Of a stretch of DNA of 9,596 nucleotides, positions 1-6,491 are shown in pieces. The stretch is from the NCBI GenBank assembly GCA_002839245.1, contig PGXR01000117.1, positions 1-9,596 of the forward strand, written 5' to 3'. The stretch comes from Spirochaetae bacterium HGW-Spirochaetae-7 (GTDB lineage: Bacteria; Spirochaetota; Spirochaetia; Treponematales; UBA12059). The notes beneath the pieces are model-generated. The model did no database searches. It had not been told where the DNA came from and saw only the letters and a program-made list of their open reading frames with translations. The stretch's first letter is position 1. Every line of letters starts with the position of its first letter. The translations under genes and the position numbers were made by a program.

Positions 1-162
1 ACCGCGTTCGCCGAGGAGCCTGAGAACCTGCCTGCCCGAATCCTCGTCATTGCCCGCATCTATGAGCGTCGCTCTGCTGCCCGATACCCATACCCCGATA
101 TTTGCCGGCGACGGGATCATGTAGGTATTTCCTGCTATCTGCTTCATCGTCAACGCAGCCAT
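1..162 (-). CDS. MBL-fold metallo-hydrolase, N-terminal fragment
   Basis: An open frame reads leftwards from an ATG at 162-160 and leaves the window after 54 codons without a stop, so only the N-terminus is present. A strong ribosome binding site, AAGGAGG (173-167), lies 4 nt before this ATG; a second in-frame ATG at 147 is possible but less well placed. The peptide contains QIAGNTYMIPSPANIGVWV and then ATLIDAGNDEDSGRQVL. This matches the first beta-strands of the metallo-beta-lactamase fold, where a short strand is followed by a T-L-I-D-(A/T)-G turn. The zinc ligands (HxHxDH) would lie beyond the edge and cannot be checked, so substrate and function are unknown. The gene is divergent from trkA. 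Its truncation is simply the window boundary. Confidence 0.75.
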   Translation of the reverse strand, partial: MAALTMKQIAGNTYMIPSPANIGVWVSGSRATLIDAGNDEDSGRQVLRLLGERG

Positions 163-229
163 GATGCCTCCTTCAGGAGCCTCCCCCGTTCAGCCCGGCC
201 CGGGAACATGGGCTTGTACTACAGGCACC

Positions 230-258
230 ATGATAGGGCTTTGAAAGGTACGCGGCAA
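230..258 (-). promoter_or_regulatory. Candidate sigma70 promoter for the MBL-fold gene
   Basis: On the minus strand TTGCCG (258-253, 4 of 6 matches to the -35 consensus) is followed by a 17-bp spacer and TATCAT (235-230, 5 of 6 matches to the -10 consensus). Transcription would begin near 223, giving a leader of about 60 nt that includes the AAGGAGG site. This is a motif match only. Confidence 0.45.
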
Positions 259-271
259 GCTGGGCAAGCTG
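254..271. repeat. Perfect 9-bp tandem direct repeat, possible operator
   Basis: GGCAAGCTG occurs twice back to back (254-262 and 263-271). It overlaps the -35 elements proposed for both the divergent MBL-fold gene and trkA. That position would suit a regulator controlling both genes, but no protein can be assigned to it and a chance repeat cannot be excluded. Confidence 0.4.
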
Positions 272-290
272 CGATCACTTAGTCTATAGT
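261..290 (+). promoter_or_regulatory. Candidate promoter for trkA-trkH, possibly leaderless
   Basis: TATAGT (285-290) matches the -10 consensus at 5 of 6 positions. A weaker -35-like TGGGCA (261-266) lies 18 bp upstream. Seven nucleotides separate the -10 from the trkA ATG at 298, so transcription would start at or next to the start codon. No Shine-Dalgarno-like G-rich stretch precedes that ATG. Together these suggest a leaderless mRNA, but this is inference from motifs. Confidence 0.4.
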
Positions 291-297
291 GCATTTC

Positions 298-1707
298 ATG
301 AAGATCGTCATAGCCGGCGGTGGGATGCTGGGAATCCAGATAGCACACCAACTGATAGATGAAAAGCACGATGTCGTCATCATCGAGAAAGATGCCGAGG
401 CCGCCCGGGTCGCCTCGAACGAACTCGACTGCATGGTGATAAACAATGATGGCAGCCGTCCCGAAGTCCTTCGCGAAGCAGGCGTCGCCGGCGCTGCCTG
501 GTATCTGGCCTTGACCGGTTCCGACGAGGTCAATATTGTCTCGTGCGGCCTGGTCGCGCTGGAATCACCAAAAATACGGACGGTCGCACGCGTCGAGAAC
601 CCATTCTACTCGGAATTGTCGCTTGTCCAGCGTAGGGCTTTCGGGCTGGACGTGCTGATCAATCCAGCCCTGGCGGCCGCCGATACCGTAGCGCGCATCG
701 TCGAAGAAGGCTTTGCCGAAGATGTCGTTCCGTTGCATGATGGCCGGCTGCAACTGCGCTATCTCGAGGCTTCGGCCATTCAAGGCTTCGTCGACAGGAC
801 GCTGCAGGAAATACGGAATGCCAAGCCGGAGGATTTCCTGATAGCGGCGGTGGTGCGGGACGGAGCATTGGATGTACCGACCGGAGATTACCGCGTCGTC
901 GCAGGCGACTGGCTCTATGTACTGGGTACTCCTGACGGCCTTGACAGGCTGCTTGGGCCGGTCGCCGGCGTCAAGAAGGTGGCGCGGCGCGTGCTGGTCA
1001 TCGGCGCCACCAAAATGAGCGAACGCCTGATACAACGCCTGCTCGAGGGTGAACGGGCCAGGGGACGTGGCGTCATTGGCATGCTCAAGGGAATGCTCAA
1101 GGGCAAGCGGCTGATTACCTTCATGGACGCGTCCCGCGACGAAGGCAAAAGATTCGCGCGCGCTTTCCAGGGTATTGACGTGTTTTTCGGAGACTCGTCA
1201 GAGGAGGGGCTGCTCGAGAAGGCCGGCATCGACAAGGCTGACCTGGTCGTCTGCGCCACCGAGTCGCAAACCTACAACATCCTGACAGCTCAGCTTGCCA
1301 AAACGCTGGGCGCGGGCAAGAGCGTCGCCATCACCCTGAACGATCGCTACCTTGCGCTCGGCGCGACCCTCGAAGTCGACGCCCTGGTCAGCGTCAAGAG
1401 CGTCGTTGCGGCCTCGGTTCTTGAGCTGGTCCGCAAGGCGCACATCCGTACCATCCATGGATTCTTCGAGGACGACGTGGAGATAGTCGAGCTTGTCATC
1501 GGTCCCAATTCTCCCGCTGCCGGCAAGCAGCTTCTCGAATTGACGCTGCCGAAAGGCACGCTCGTCGCTTTCGCCATCAAGGGCGAGCAGATGGTCGTAC
1601 CCAAAGGGTCGACGGTCCTCGACCATGGCGATACGGTCGCGTTCATCGTCAGGAAAAACGCGATACCCGGCTTGGAACGAGCCTTTGGAGGCACTATTGG
1701 AGATTAG
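298..1707 (+). CDS. trkA: Trk potassium uptake regulatory protein TrkA
   Basis: This encodes a 469-residue peripheral membrane protein that binds nicotinamide nucleotides and gates the TrkH K+ channel. It has the duplicated TrkA_N/TrkA_C (RCK) layout. The first Rossmann domain (about 1-135) has the glycine motif AGGGMLG at 6-12 and an acidic Glu30 after the second strand. A first TrkA_C domain spans about 140-215. The second Rossmann domain starts near 231, but its glycine motif is degenerate (GATKMS, 236-241) and is followed by a Gly/Lys/Arg-rich insert. A second TrkA_C domain (about 390-465) ends in a typical GDTVAFIVR segment. The total length is close to that of E. coli TrkA (458). The ATG at 298 is chosen because it begins the first beta-strand (MKIVIAGGG); an in-frame GTG at 289 would add three residues. 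The gene overlaps trkH by 11 bp, indicating one operon. Confidence 0.93.
   Translation: MKIVIAGGGMLGIQIAHQLIDEKHDVVIIEKDAEAARVASNELDCMVINNDGSRPEVLREAGVAGAAWYLALTGSDEVNIVSCGLVALESPKIRTVARVENPFYSELSLVQRRAFGLDVLINPALAAADTVARIVEEGFAEDVVPLHDGRLQLRYLEASAIQGFVDRTLQEIRNAKPEDFLIAAVVRDGALDVPTGDYRVVAGDWLYVLGTPDGLDRLLGPVAGVKKVARRVLVIGATKMSERLIQRLLEGERARGRGVIGMLKGMLKGKRLITFMDASRDEGKRFARAFQGIDVFFGDSSEEGLLEKAGIDKADLVVCATESQTYNILTAQLAKTLGAGKSVAITLNDRYLALGATLEVDALVSVKSVVAASVLELVRKAHIRTIHGFFEDDVEIVELVIGPNSPAAGKQLLELTLPKGTLVAFAIKGEQMVVPKGSTVLDHGDTVAFIVRKNAIPGLERAFGGTIGD
1081..1104 (+). repeat. 12-bp tandem duplication within trkA
   Basis: ATGCTCAAGGGA is followed directly by ATGCTCAAGGGC, 11 of 12 bases being identical. 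It encodes the repeated MLKG within a GMLKGMLKGK stretch. The stretch lies in a basic insert between the first helix and second strand of the second Rossmann domain of TrkA. It looks like a small local duplication that lengthened a surface loop. Confidence 0.6.
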
Positions 1708-3154
1708 GCCACTCATCAGGGCGCTAGCGGTGCTTCTCGCCATCGTAGCGGGCTTCATGGCCGCCTGCCTGGTCGTCGGCCTGGCGCTCGGCGAGGGATC
1801 CGCAGCCGTCCGCTCGTTCGCGCCATCGGTAGCGCTGGGACTCTCATTGCTGGCATTCTCGTTTATTTATGGCAGGAAACGAGGAAAACCGATATTGTCC
1901 CCACGGACGGGCTATCTTTTCGTGACGCTCGGATGGGTCCTGTCCGCCGCCATCGGCGCCTTGCCTTTCGTCAACTCCGGCATCCTGCCGACGTTTGCGG
2001 ACGCCTTCTTCGAAACGATGTCGGGCTTCACGACGACGGGCGCCACGGTTGTGACAGACATCGAGCTATTGCCGCATTCGATACTCTTGTGGCGCGCCAC
2101 CACCCACTGGCTGGGCGGCATGGGCATCGTGGTGCTGACCGTCGCGATATTTCCGCTCCTTGGACTGGGAGGCCGGGCGTTGATGGAAGCCGAGGCGCCT
2201 GGTCCGCAGGTCGACAAGTTCACCCCCAGGCTGTCCGAGACGGCCAAGATATTGTGGCTCATCTATCTGGGACTCACGATCCTCCAGACGGCGCTTCTCA
2301 TGCTCGGAGGCATGGACTGGCTCGATGCCCTGACGCATTCATTCGCGACCATGGCTACCGGTGGATTTTCCACCAGGAACCTGAGCGTCGGCGCGTACGG
2401 CTCGGGCTACATCGATACGGTGATCACGGTATTCATGTTCCTTGCGGGAATGAACTTTGCCGTCCACTGGCGGCTGCTTCGCGGCGACATACGTGTCTTT
2501 TCCTGCGACAGCGAATTCAAGACCTATCTGAGCATCATGGTGGTGGCGACTTCCGTCATAGCCTTTGATCTTTTCCGCCACGGCTCCTATGCCGATCCCG
2601 CGACTGCAGTCCGATTTGCAGCATTCCAGGCGACGTCGATATTGACGACCACTGGGTTCACGACCGCCGACTATCTCGCCTGGCCGCCGCTTTCCCAGAA
2701 CGTGCTGTTCGCCCTGATGTTCATCGGGGGTTGCGCCGGGTCGACCGGCGGCGGCATAAAGGTCGGGCGCATCGTCACCATGTTCAAGATGGGTTTGTCG
2801 GAGATGCGCTACCTGCTGCAGCCCAGGGGCATGTTCGGCGTGTTCGTCGACGGACACTACCTCAAGAAGAACATCGTCTACGACATAGCCGCGATGGTAT
2901 TCCTCTATATGGGCGCGATCATCATTTCGACGCTCGTGGTCGCAGCTGGCGGGTTCGACATCCTTACCAGCCTGACTTCGACGCTGGCGACGCTCGGCAA
3001 CATAGGCCCCGGCTTCGCCCGCGTCGGCCCTGCGTTCAACTACGCGTTCTATCCATCCTGGATCAAGGCATGGCTGTCGTTCGTGATGCTGCTCGGGCGC
3101 CTCGAAGTGTATACCGTGCTGATGTTGTTTACCCGCAGCTTCTGGCGGCGCTGA
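1697..3154 (+). CDS. trkH: Trk potassium uptake channel subunit TrkH
   Basis: This integral inner-membrane K+ translocating subunit works with TrkA. The four membrane-pore-membrane repeats of the TrkH/KtrB superfamily are recognisable by their filter loops: SGFTTTGA (109-116), ATGGFST (220-226), LTTTGFT (316-322) and LATLGNIGPG (430-439). Other family landmarks are HWLGGMGI (137-144) and the FIGGCAGSTGGGIK block (342-355). The protein ends in a normal helix and a short basic tail. The start is read as TTG at 1697 because GGAGG (1687-1691) lies 5 nt upstream. That start gives 485 residues, close to the 483 of E. coli TrkH; the longer open frame from 1625 would only add sequence overlapping trkA. 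The start lies inside the last codons of trkA, so translation is probably coupled. No terminator is visible before the tRNA gene. Confidence 0.93.
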   Translation: MEIRPLIRALAVLLAIVAGFMAACLVVGLALGEGSAAVRSFAPSVALGLSLLAFSFIYGRKRGKPILSPRTGYLFVTLGWVLSAAIGALPFVNSGILPTFADAFFETMSGFTTTGATVVTDIELLPHSILLWRATTHWLGGMGIVVLTVAIFPLLGLGGRALMEAEAPGPQVDKFTPRLSETAKILWLIYLGLTILQTALLMLGGMDWLDALTHSFATMATGGFSTRNLSVGAYGSGYIDTVITVFMFLAGMNFAVHWRLLRGDIRVFSCDSEFKTYLSIMVVATSVIAFDLFRHGSYADPATAVRFAAFQATSILTTTGFTTADYLAWPPLSQNVLFALMFIGGCAGSTGGGIKVGRIVTMFKMGLSEMRYLLQPRGMFGVFVDGHYLKKNIVYDIAAMVFLYMGAIIISTLVVAAGGFDILTSLTSTLATLGNIGPGFARVGPAFNYAFYPSWIKAWLSFVMLLGRLEVYTVLMLFTRSFWRR

Positions 3155-3179
3155 AGAAAAGTACGCTGACGAAACACAA

Positions 3180-3253
<74 letters not shown>

Positions 3254-3263
3254 GACATGCTTA

Positions 3264-3293
3264 TTAGTATTCTGGAATGGGCACCATTGTCAA
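3264..3293 (-). promoter_or_regulatory. Candidate promoter for tRNA-Arg
   Basis: On the minus strand a perfect -35 element TTGACA (3293-3288) is followed by an 18-bp spacer and a weaker -10 TACTAA (3269-3264, 3 of 6 matches). Transcription would start a few bases before the mature 5' end at 3253. The perfect -35 and its position support the call; the -10 is the weak part. Confidence 0.5.
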
Positions 3294-3297
3294 CCTT

Positions 3298-3316
3298 CGG
3301 CCGCCTCCCGCGGCCG
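3298..3316. other. GC-rich inverted repeat between tRNA and maf
   Basis: CGGCCGC (3298-3304) and GCGGCCG (3310-3316) form a perfect 7-bp stem with loop CTCCC. No T-run follows on either strand, so it is not a standard intrinsic terminator. It lies just upstream of the tRNA -35 element and might bind a protein or insulate the two genes. Its role is unknown. Confidence 0.35.
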
Positions 3317-3322
3317 GCAGTC

Positions 3323-3351
3323 TTCCCACAGCCTCCCCCGTCGTGTAGCAT
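3323..3351 (+). promoter_or_regulatory. Weak candidate promoter for maf, possibly leaderless
   Basis: TTCCCA (3323-3328, 4 of 6 matches) and TAGCAT (3346-3351, 4 of 6 matches) are 17 bp apart. The -10 ends 7 nt before the ATG at 3359, the same distance as at trkA, and no Shine-Dalgarno sequence is visible. Both hexamers are imperfect, so this is suggestive only. Confidence 0.3.
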
Positions 3352-3358
3352 CGATGAC

Positions 3359-3991
3359 ATGATGGAACCAGCCAAGCAAGCCAGGCCACTGCTGCTAGCC
3401 AGCGCTTCTCCCCGGCGAATTGAAATGCTCGAACGGCTCGGCTTCGAACTGACCATAGCGCCTGCGGACATTGACGAGAGCGTCTGCGACGACCTGCCGA
3501 TTGGCGAGCGCGTCGTGAAGCTGGCCGAACTCAAGGCGCGCGCCGGGTCGGCCGCGGCAGGCTACCCCCCGATATGGGCGCTGGGCGCAGACACTCTGGT
3601 GTCACTTGACGGCATCGCCATGGGAAAGCCAGCCGGCGAGGTGGAGGCCAGGGAAATGCTGTCCGCGCTGTCCGGCCGGACACACCGGGTGACGACAGGC
3701 ATTTGCGTCCTCGACAGGCGATCAGGGGAGGCGCATACGGCCGTTTCCGAATCGTCGGTCCACTTTTCCCCACTGGGTGAAGAAGAGCTTGATGGCTACC
3801 TGGCGACCGGAGAATGGCGCGGGGCAGCCGGCGCTTACCGCATCCAGGAACATGCCTCCTACTTCGTGGAATGGCTGGAAGGCTCGTTTTCAGGGGTCGT
3901 GGGCTTGCCACTGCACGAGTTTTATGCCATCCTGTCGGCGATTGGCTATCCATTCCCTTTCGGGTTGGCGGCCGTCTCGACTTCGCGATGA
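3359..3991 (+). CDS. maf: Maf family nucleoside triphosphate pyrophosphatase
   Basis: This cytoplasmic enzyme is expected to hydrolyse non-canonical or pyrimidine nucleoside triphosphates to monophosphates; the YhdE subgroup acts on dTTP/UTP. The family signature LLLASASPRR is at 11-20, followed by ADIDES (36-41), the catalytic region LGADTLV with Asp78, and GKP with Lys90. LSGRTHRVTTG (104-114) and GAYRIQ (158-163, Gln163) complete the usual motif series, and GLPL near the C-terminus is also typical. The ASPRR form fits the dTTP/UTP (YhdE-like) type better than the YceF type. Length is 210 residues from the ATG at 3359; an adjacent ATG at 3362 would remove one residue. The frame is open 34 codons further upstream, but that stretch is Pro-rich, lacks family similarity and covers the promoter region. 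The usual IQG is IQE here. Confidence 0.9.
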   Translation: MMEPAKQARPLLLASASPRRIEMLERLGFELTIAPADIDESVCDDLPIGERVVKLAELKARAGSAAAGYPPIWALGADTLVSLDGIAMGKPAGEVEAREMLSALSGRTHRVTTGICVLDRRSGEAHTAVSESSVHFSPLGEEELDGYLATGEWRGAAGAYRIQEHASYFVEWLEGSFSGVVGLPLHEFYAILSAIGYPFPFGLAAVSTSR

Positions 3992-4066
3992 GTCATCGTG
4001 GCGCCGAATCTTCCATCGTTCATGTAGCCGTTGCGGTTGCGTGGGGCGATGAGAATCAGTGAAGGG

Positions 4067-4089
4067 GGCCCCCGATACGTTCGGAGGCC
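4067..4089 (+). promoter_or_regulatory. Leader hairpin just upstream of the rpsB ribosome binding site
   Basis: GGCC-C-CCG (4067-4074) and CGG-A-GGCC (4082-4089) pair as a 7-bp stem with one C.A mismatch and a 7-nt loop ATACGTT. The stem ends three bases before the GGAGG of rpsB. An alternative perfect palindrome GGGGGCCCCC (4064-4073) overlaps its left arm. Ribosomal protein S2 represses its own mRNA in other bacteria, so a translational operator is a reasonable guess. No clear sigma70 promoter was found in the 3992-4102 leader. Confidence 0.4.
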
Positions 4090-4102
4090 ATTGGAGGAAC
4101 AC

Positions 4103-4993
4103 GTGGCTGTAGTCACCATGAAGAGCCTATTGGAGTCCGGAGTACATTTCGGACACCAGGTCAAGCGCTGGGATCCGCGAATGAAGAAATTCATTTTCGC
4201 CGAGCGCAACGGCATCCACATCATCGACCTGCAGAAGACGATCCAGGCGATCAAAGAGGCCTATGACGTCGTGCGCAAGACGGTCGCATCGGGCAAGCCG
4301 GTTCTTTTCGTCGGCACCAAGAAGCAGGCCCAGCAGGCCATCCAGAAGGAAGCGGAGCGCTGCGAACAGTACTTCGTCAACAACCGCTGGCTCGGCGGCA
4401 TGCTCACGAATTTCTCGACCGTACGCAAGTCGATCGAGCGCCTGATCAAGCTCGAGAAGGAAGACTTCTCCAGCTTCACCAAGAAGGAACAGGCCCAGCT
4501 CAACAAGGAGAAGGCCAAGCTCGACAAGAACCTCTGCGGTATCAAGGGCATGACCAAGCTCCCCGGCGTCATTTTCGTCATCGATACCCGCAAGGAAGCA
4601 ATAGCGGTCGCCGAAGCCCAGCGCCTCGGCATCCCGATAGTCGCCGTCGTCGACACGAACTGCAACCCCGAGGGCATAGACTATCCCATCCCCGGCAATG
4701 ACGATGCCATCCGCTCGATATCGCTGTTTACGCAGATCATAGCCAACGCGGTGGTCGAGGCCGAAAGCGAGACCGGACTCAAGATCATCGAGACGCTCCA
4801 GGACGAGGAAACCGCAGCAAGCACCGAGGAAGCCAAGGCGGCCGAAGACGAGGAAGAGGTCGAGGTCGATCCCGCCACCTACGTCGCCGTGGCCGAAGTT
4901 GCCGCGGCCGAGGTCGCCGCCGCGACTCCCGTTGCCGGAGAAGCCGCGGTCGAGGAACCCATCGTCGAGGAAGACAAGTACTACGTAAAATAA
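4103..4993 (+). CDS. rpsB: 30S ribosomal protein S2
   Basis: This is small-subunit ribosomal protein S2. The core shows the family blocks LLESGVHFGHQ (8-18), W-DPRMKKFIF, GIHIIDLQKT, VLFVGTKKQA, NNRWLGGMLTNF, LPGVIFVIDT and the C-terminal IPGNDDAIRSI. The start is read as GTG at 4103 (fMet-AVVTMKS), with GGAGG at 4093-4097 and a 5-nt spacing. In-frame ATGs upstream at 4031 and 4049 would add residues across the leader hairpin and are not favoured. At 296 residues it is about 55 longer than E. coli S2 (241). The extra length is an Ala/Glu-rich acidic tail from about residue 232, ending in EEDKYYVK. As the first gene of the cluster it is followed by tsf after 10 nt, the classic S2/EF-Ts pairing. 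Confidence 0.96.
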   Translation: MAVVTMKSLLESGVHFGHQVKRWDPRMKKFIFAERNGIHIIDLQKTIQAIKEAYDVVRKTVASGKPVLFVGTKKQAQQAIQKEAERCEQYFVNNRWLGGMLTNFSTVRKSIERLIKLEKEDFSSFTKKEQAQLNKEKAKLDKNLCGIKGMTKLPGVIFVIDTRKEAIAVAEAQRLGIPIVAVVDTNCNPEGIDYPIPGNDDAIRSISLFTQIIANAVVEAESETGLKIIETLQDEETAASTEEAKAAEDEEEVEVDPATYVAVAEVAAAEVAAATPVAGEAAVEEPIVEEDKYYVK

Positions 4994-5003
4994 GGAGCCC
5001 GTT

Positions 5004-5855
5004 GTGGAAGTCAAGGTTAGCGATATAAAGGCGCTGCGTGAAAAGACCGGCGCCGGAATGATGGATTGCAAGAAAGCCCTCGTCGAGACTGAATGCGACG
5101 TCGAGGCGGCGGAGGCAAAGCTCAAGGAATGGGGGCTTGCCGGCGTCAAGAAGCGCTTCGACAGGGCGACCAACGAGGGGCGCATCTTCATAGCTGAATC
5201 GTCCAAGGCCATCGCCCTCGTCGAAATCGATTGCGAGACGGATTTTGTCTGCCGTAATGACGATTTCATCAAGGGCGGCCAGAATATTGCCAAGATAGCT
5301 CTGGACAAGCATATTTCGAAACCAGTCGCGGAACTCGAGGATATCGTCCGGGACATGGCGAGTGTCATCAAGGAAAACATCACGCTGAAACGCGTGGCTT
5401 TGGTCGAGTCGTCCTCTGGCGAGTATGTGCACTCATATCTTCACGGTGAGGGCAGGCTCGGCGTCGTAGTCAAGGTGAGATCAGATGCGCCGGGCGCCTT
5501 TGACAACGCCGAAATCGCCGGCCTCGTCCATGACCTCGCTCTCCATATCGCCGCCTTCAAGCCGCTTTTCGTCGACCAGTCCTGCATCAGCGCCGACTGG
5601 GTCAAGGAACAGCAGGAGCTTTTCAAGCAGCAGGTCGACGAGGACGAGAAGGTACGGGGAAAACCCGCCAATGTAATCGAAGGAATACTCGCAGGAAAGC
5701 TCAAGAAGCGCATGACCGAGATCAGCCTGGCCGATCAAGGTTTCGTGAAGGACGAGAAGCAAAGCGTCAAGTCGGTAATCGACGCCGTATCGAAGGCTAC
5801 TGGAATTCCTCTTAGCGTAGTCGATTTCGTTTACTCGAAAATCGGAGAAGACTGA
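5004..5855 (+). CDS. tsf: Translation elongation factor Ts
   Basis: EF-Ts is the cytoplasmic guanine nucleotide exchange factor that releases GDP from EF-Tu. The N-terminal UBA-like domain carries LREKTGAGMMDCKKAL (11-26). The hallmark loop contacting EF-Tu is CETDFVCRND (77-86), with Cys where Ala is usual. Next comes the core domain, including GEGRLGVVVKV, then LALHIAAFKP and a helical region with GKLKKR. Length is 283 residues, the same as E. coli EF-Ts. The start is GTG at 5004, with AAGGAG (4992-4997) overlapping the rpsB stop codon and a 6-nt spacing. The gene is therefore certainly co-transcribed with rpsB. After its stop a perfect hairpin precedes frr, and the pyrH gene found here in many bacteria is absent. 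Confidence 0.96.
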   Translation: MEVKVSDIKALREKTGAGMMDCKKALVETECDVEAAEAKLKEWGLAGVKKRFDRATNEGRIFIAESSKAIALVEIDCETDFVCRNDDFIKGGQNIAKIALDKHISKPVAELEDIVRDMASVIKENITLKRVALVESSSGEYVHSYLHGEGRLGVVVKVRSDAPGAFDNAEIAGLVHDLALHIAAFKPLFVDQSCISADWVKEQQELFKQQVDEDEKVRGKPANVIEGILAGKLKKRMTEISLADQGFVKDEKQSVKSVIDAVSKATGIPLSVVDFVYSKIGED

Positions 5856-5865
5856 TCCCGGTGGA

Positions 5866-5896
5866 TTCAGGTCCCGGATTTTAACCGGGACCTGAA
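5866..5896 (+). promoter_or_regulatory. Perfect 12-bp hairpin between tsf and frr
   Basis: TTCAGGTCCCGG (5866-5877) and CCGGGACCTGAA (5885-5896) are exact reverse complements around a 7-nt loop ATTTTAA. The stem is strong, but no U-tract follows (the next bases are ATCGTC), so it does not look like a standard intrinsic terminator. More tcccgg and ccggg copies nearby (5857-5862, 5911-5917, 5921-5928) allow competing pairings. It may be a processing site, a partial attenuator or a 3'-end stabiliser for the rpsB-tsf message. Confidence 0.6.
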
Positions 5897-5946
5897 ATCG
5901 TCATGAGCCAAACCGGGCGAGTCCCGGGTTGTCGAAAGGGAGAGCA

Positions 5947-6489
5947 ATGGACGACATCAAGCACACCTGCGAAGAACGCATGAAGAAGACCGTGGCTTCG
6001 CTCAGGGACGATTTCGCGGCGATCAGGACAGGCAGGGCGTCACCTTCGATACTCGACAAGCTGCGGGTCGATTACTACGGTCAGAAATCGCCTATATCGC
6101 AGGTTGCCACGGTATCCGTGCCGGAGGCTCGCCTCATCGTCATTCAGCCCTGGGACCGGGCCCTCATCGTTGAAATCGAGAAGGCCATCCAGAAATCAGA
6201 GCTCGGACTCAATCCGTCCAACGACGGCAAGGTTATACGCATCCAGATACCGCCGCTTACCGAGCAGAGGCGCAAAGAACTCGTCAAAGGTGCCAAGGCG
6301 ACCGCCGAGAACTCGCGCGTCAGCGTCAGGAACATACGCCGTGACGGCCTCGAGGATATCAAGAAGTCAGACGAGCCCGAGGACACCGTCAAGAAGGCGG
6401 AAGAAGAGCTCCAGAAGCTGACGGATTCGTATGTCCTCCAGATCAACAAGATCCTCGAGGAAAAAGAGAAGGAAATTCTGGAAGTCTGA
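5947..6489 (+). CDS. frr: Ribosome recycling factor
   Basis: RRF works with EF-G to split post-termination ribosomes. The 180-residue product covers the family's usual length of about 185. Domain I helices are visible from the N-terminus (HTCEERMKKTV, FAAIRTGRASPSIL). The beta domain II holds VDYYGQKSPISQVATVSVPEA, followed by the signature IQPWD. GLNPSNDGKVIRIQIPPLTEQRRKELVK is present in segments at about residues 87-117, and the C-terminal helices follow with VRNIRRD and EEELQKLTDSY. The start is ATG at 5947, preceded by AAGGGAG ending 4 nt upstream; a TTG six codons earlier is open but unlikely. The 91-nt gap from tsf is the largest in the cluster, so this gene may also receive transcription from a start in that gap, although no clear promoter was seen. 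uppS begins 2 nt after its stop. Confidence 0.96.
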   Translation: MDDIKHTCEERMKKTVASLRDDFAAIRTGRASPSILDKLRVDYYGQKSPISQVATVSVPEARLIVIQPWDRALIVEIEKAIQKSELGLNPSNDGKVIRIQIPPLTEQRRKELVKGAKATAENSRVSVRNIRRDGLEDIKKSDEPEDTVKKAEEELQKLTDSYVLQINKILEEKEKEILEV

Positions 6490-6491
6490 GA

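Noticed and set aside
3992..4102. A sigma70 promoter for the rpsB cluster
   Set aside because: TTGCGG and TTGCGT hexamers near 4031-4042 have no acceptable -10 at 16-18 bp, and no better pair was found, so none was called.
4127..5383. A 418-codon open frame on the minus strand across rpsB and tsf
   Set aside because: It lies opposite two unmistakable conserved genes, has low-complexity Leu/Asp/Gly-rich sequence, and no family motif or ribosome binding site. It is a shadow of the GC-rich codon bias.
5866..5896. Rho-independent terminator after tsf
   Set aside because: The stem is perfect, but no run of T follows it on the plus strand, and on the minus strand the genes do not point this way. 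I kept it as a hairpin of unknown role.
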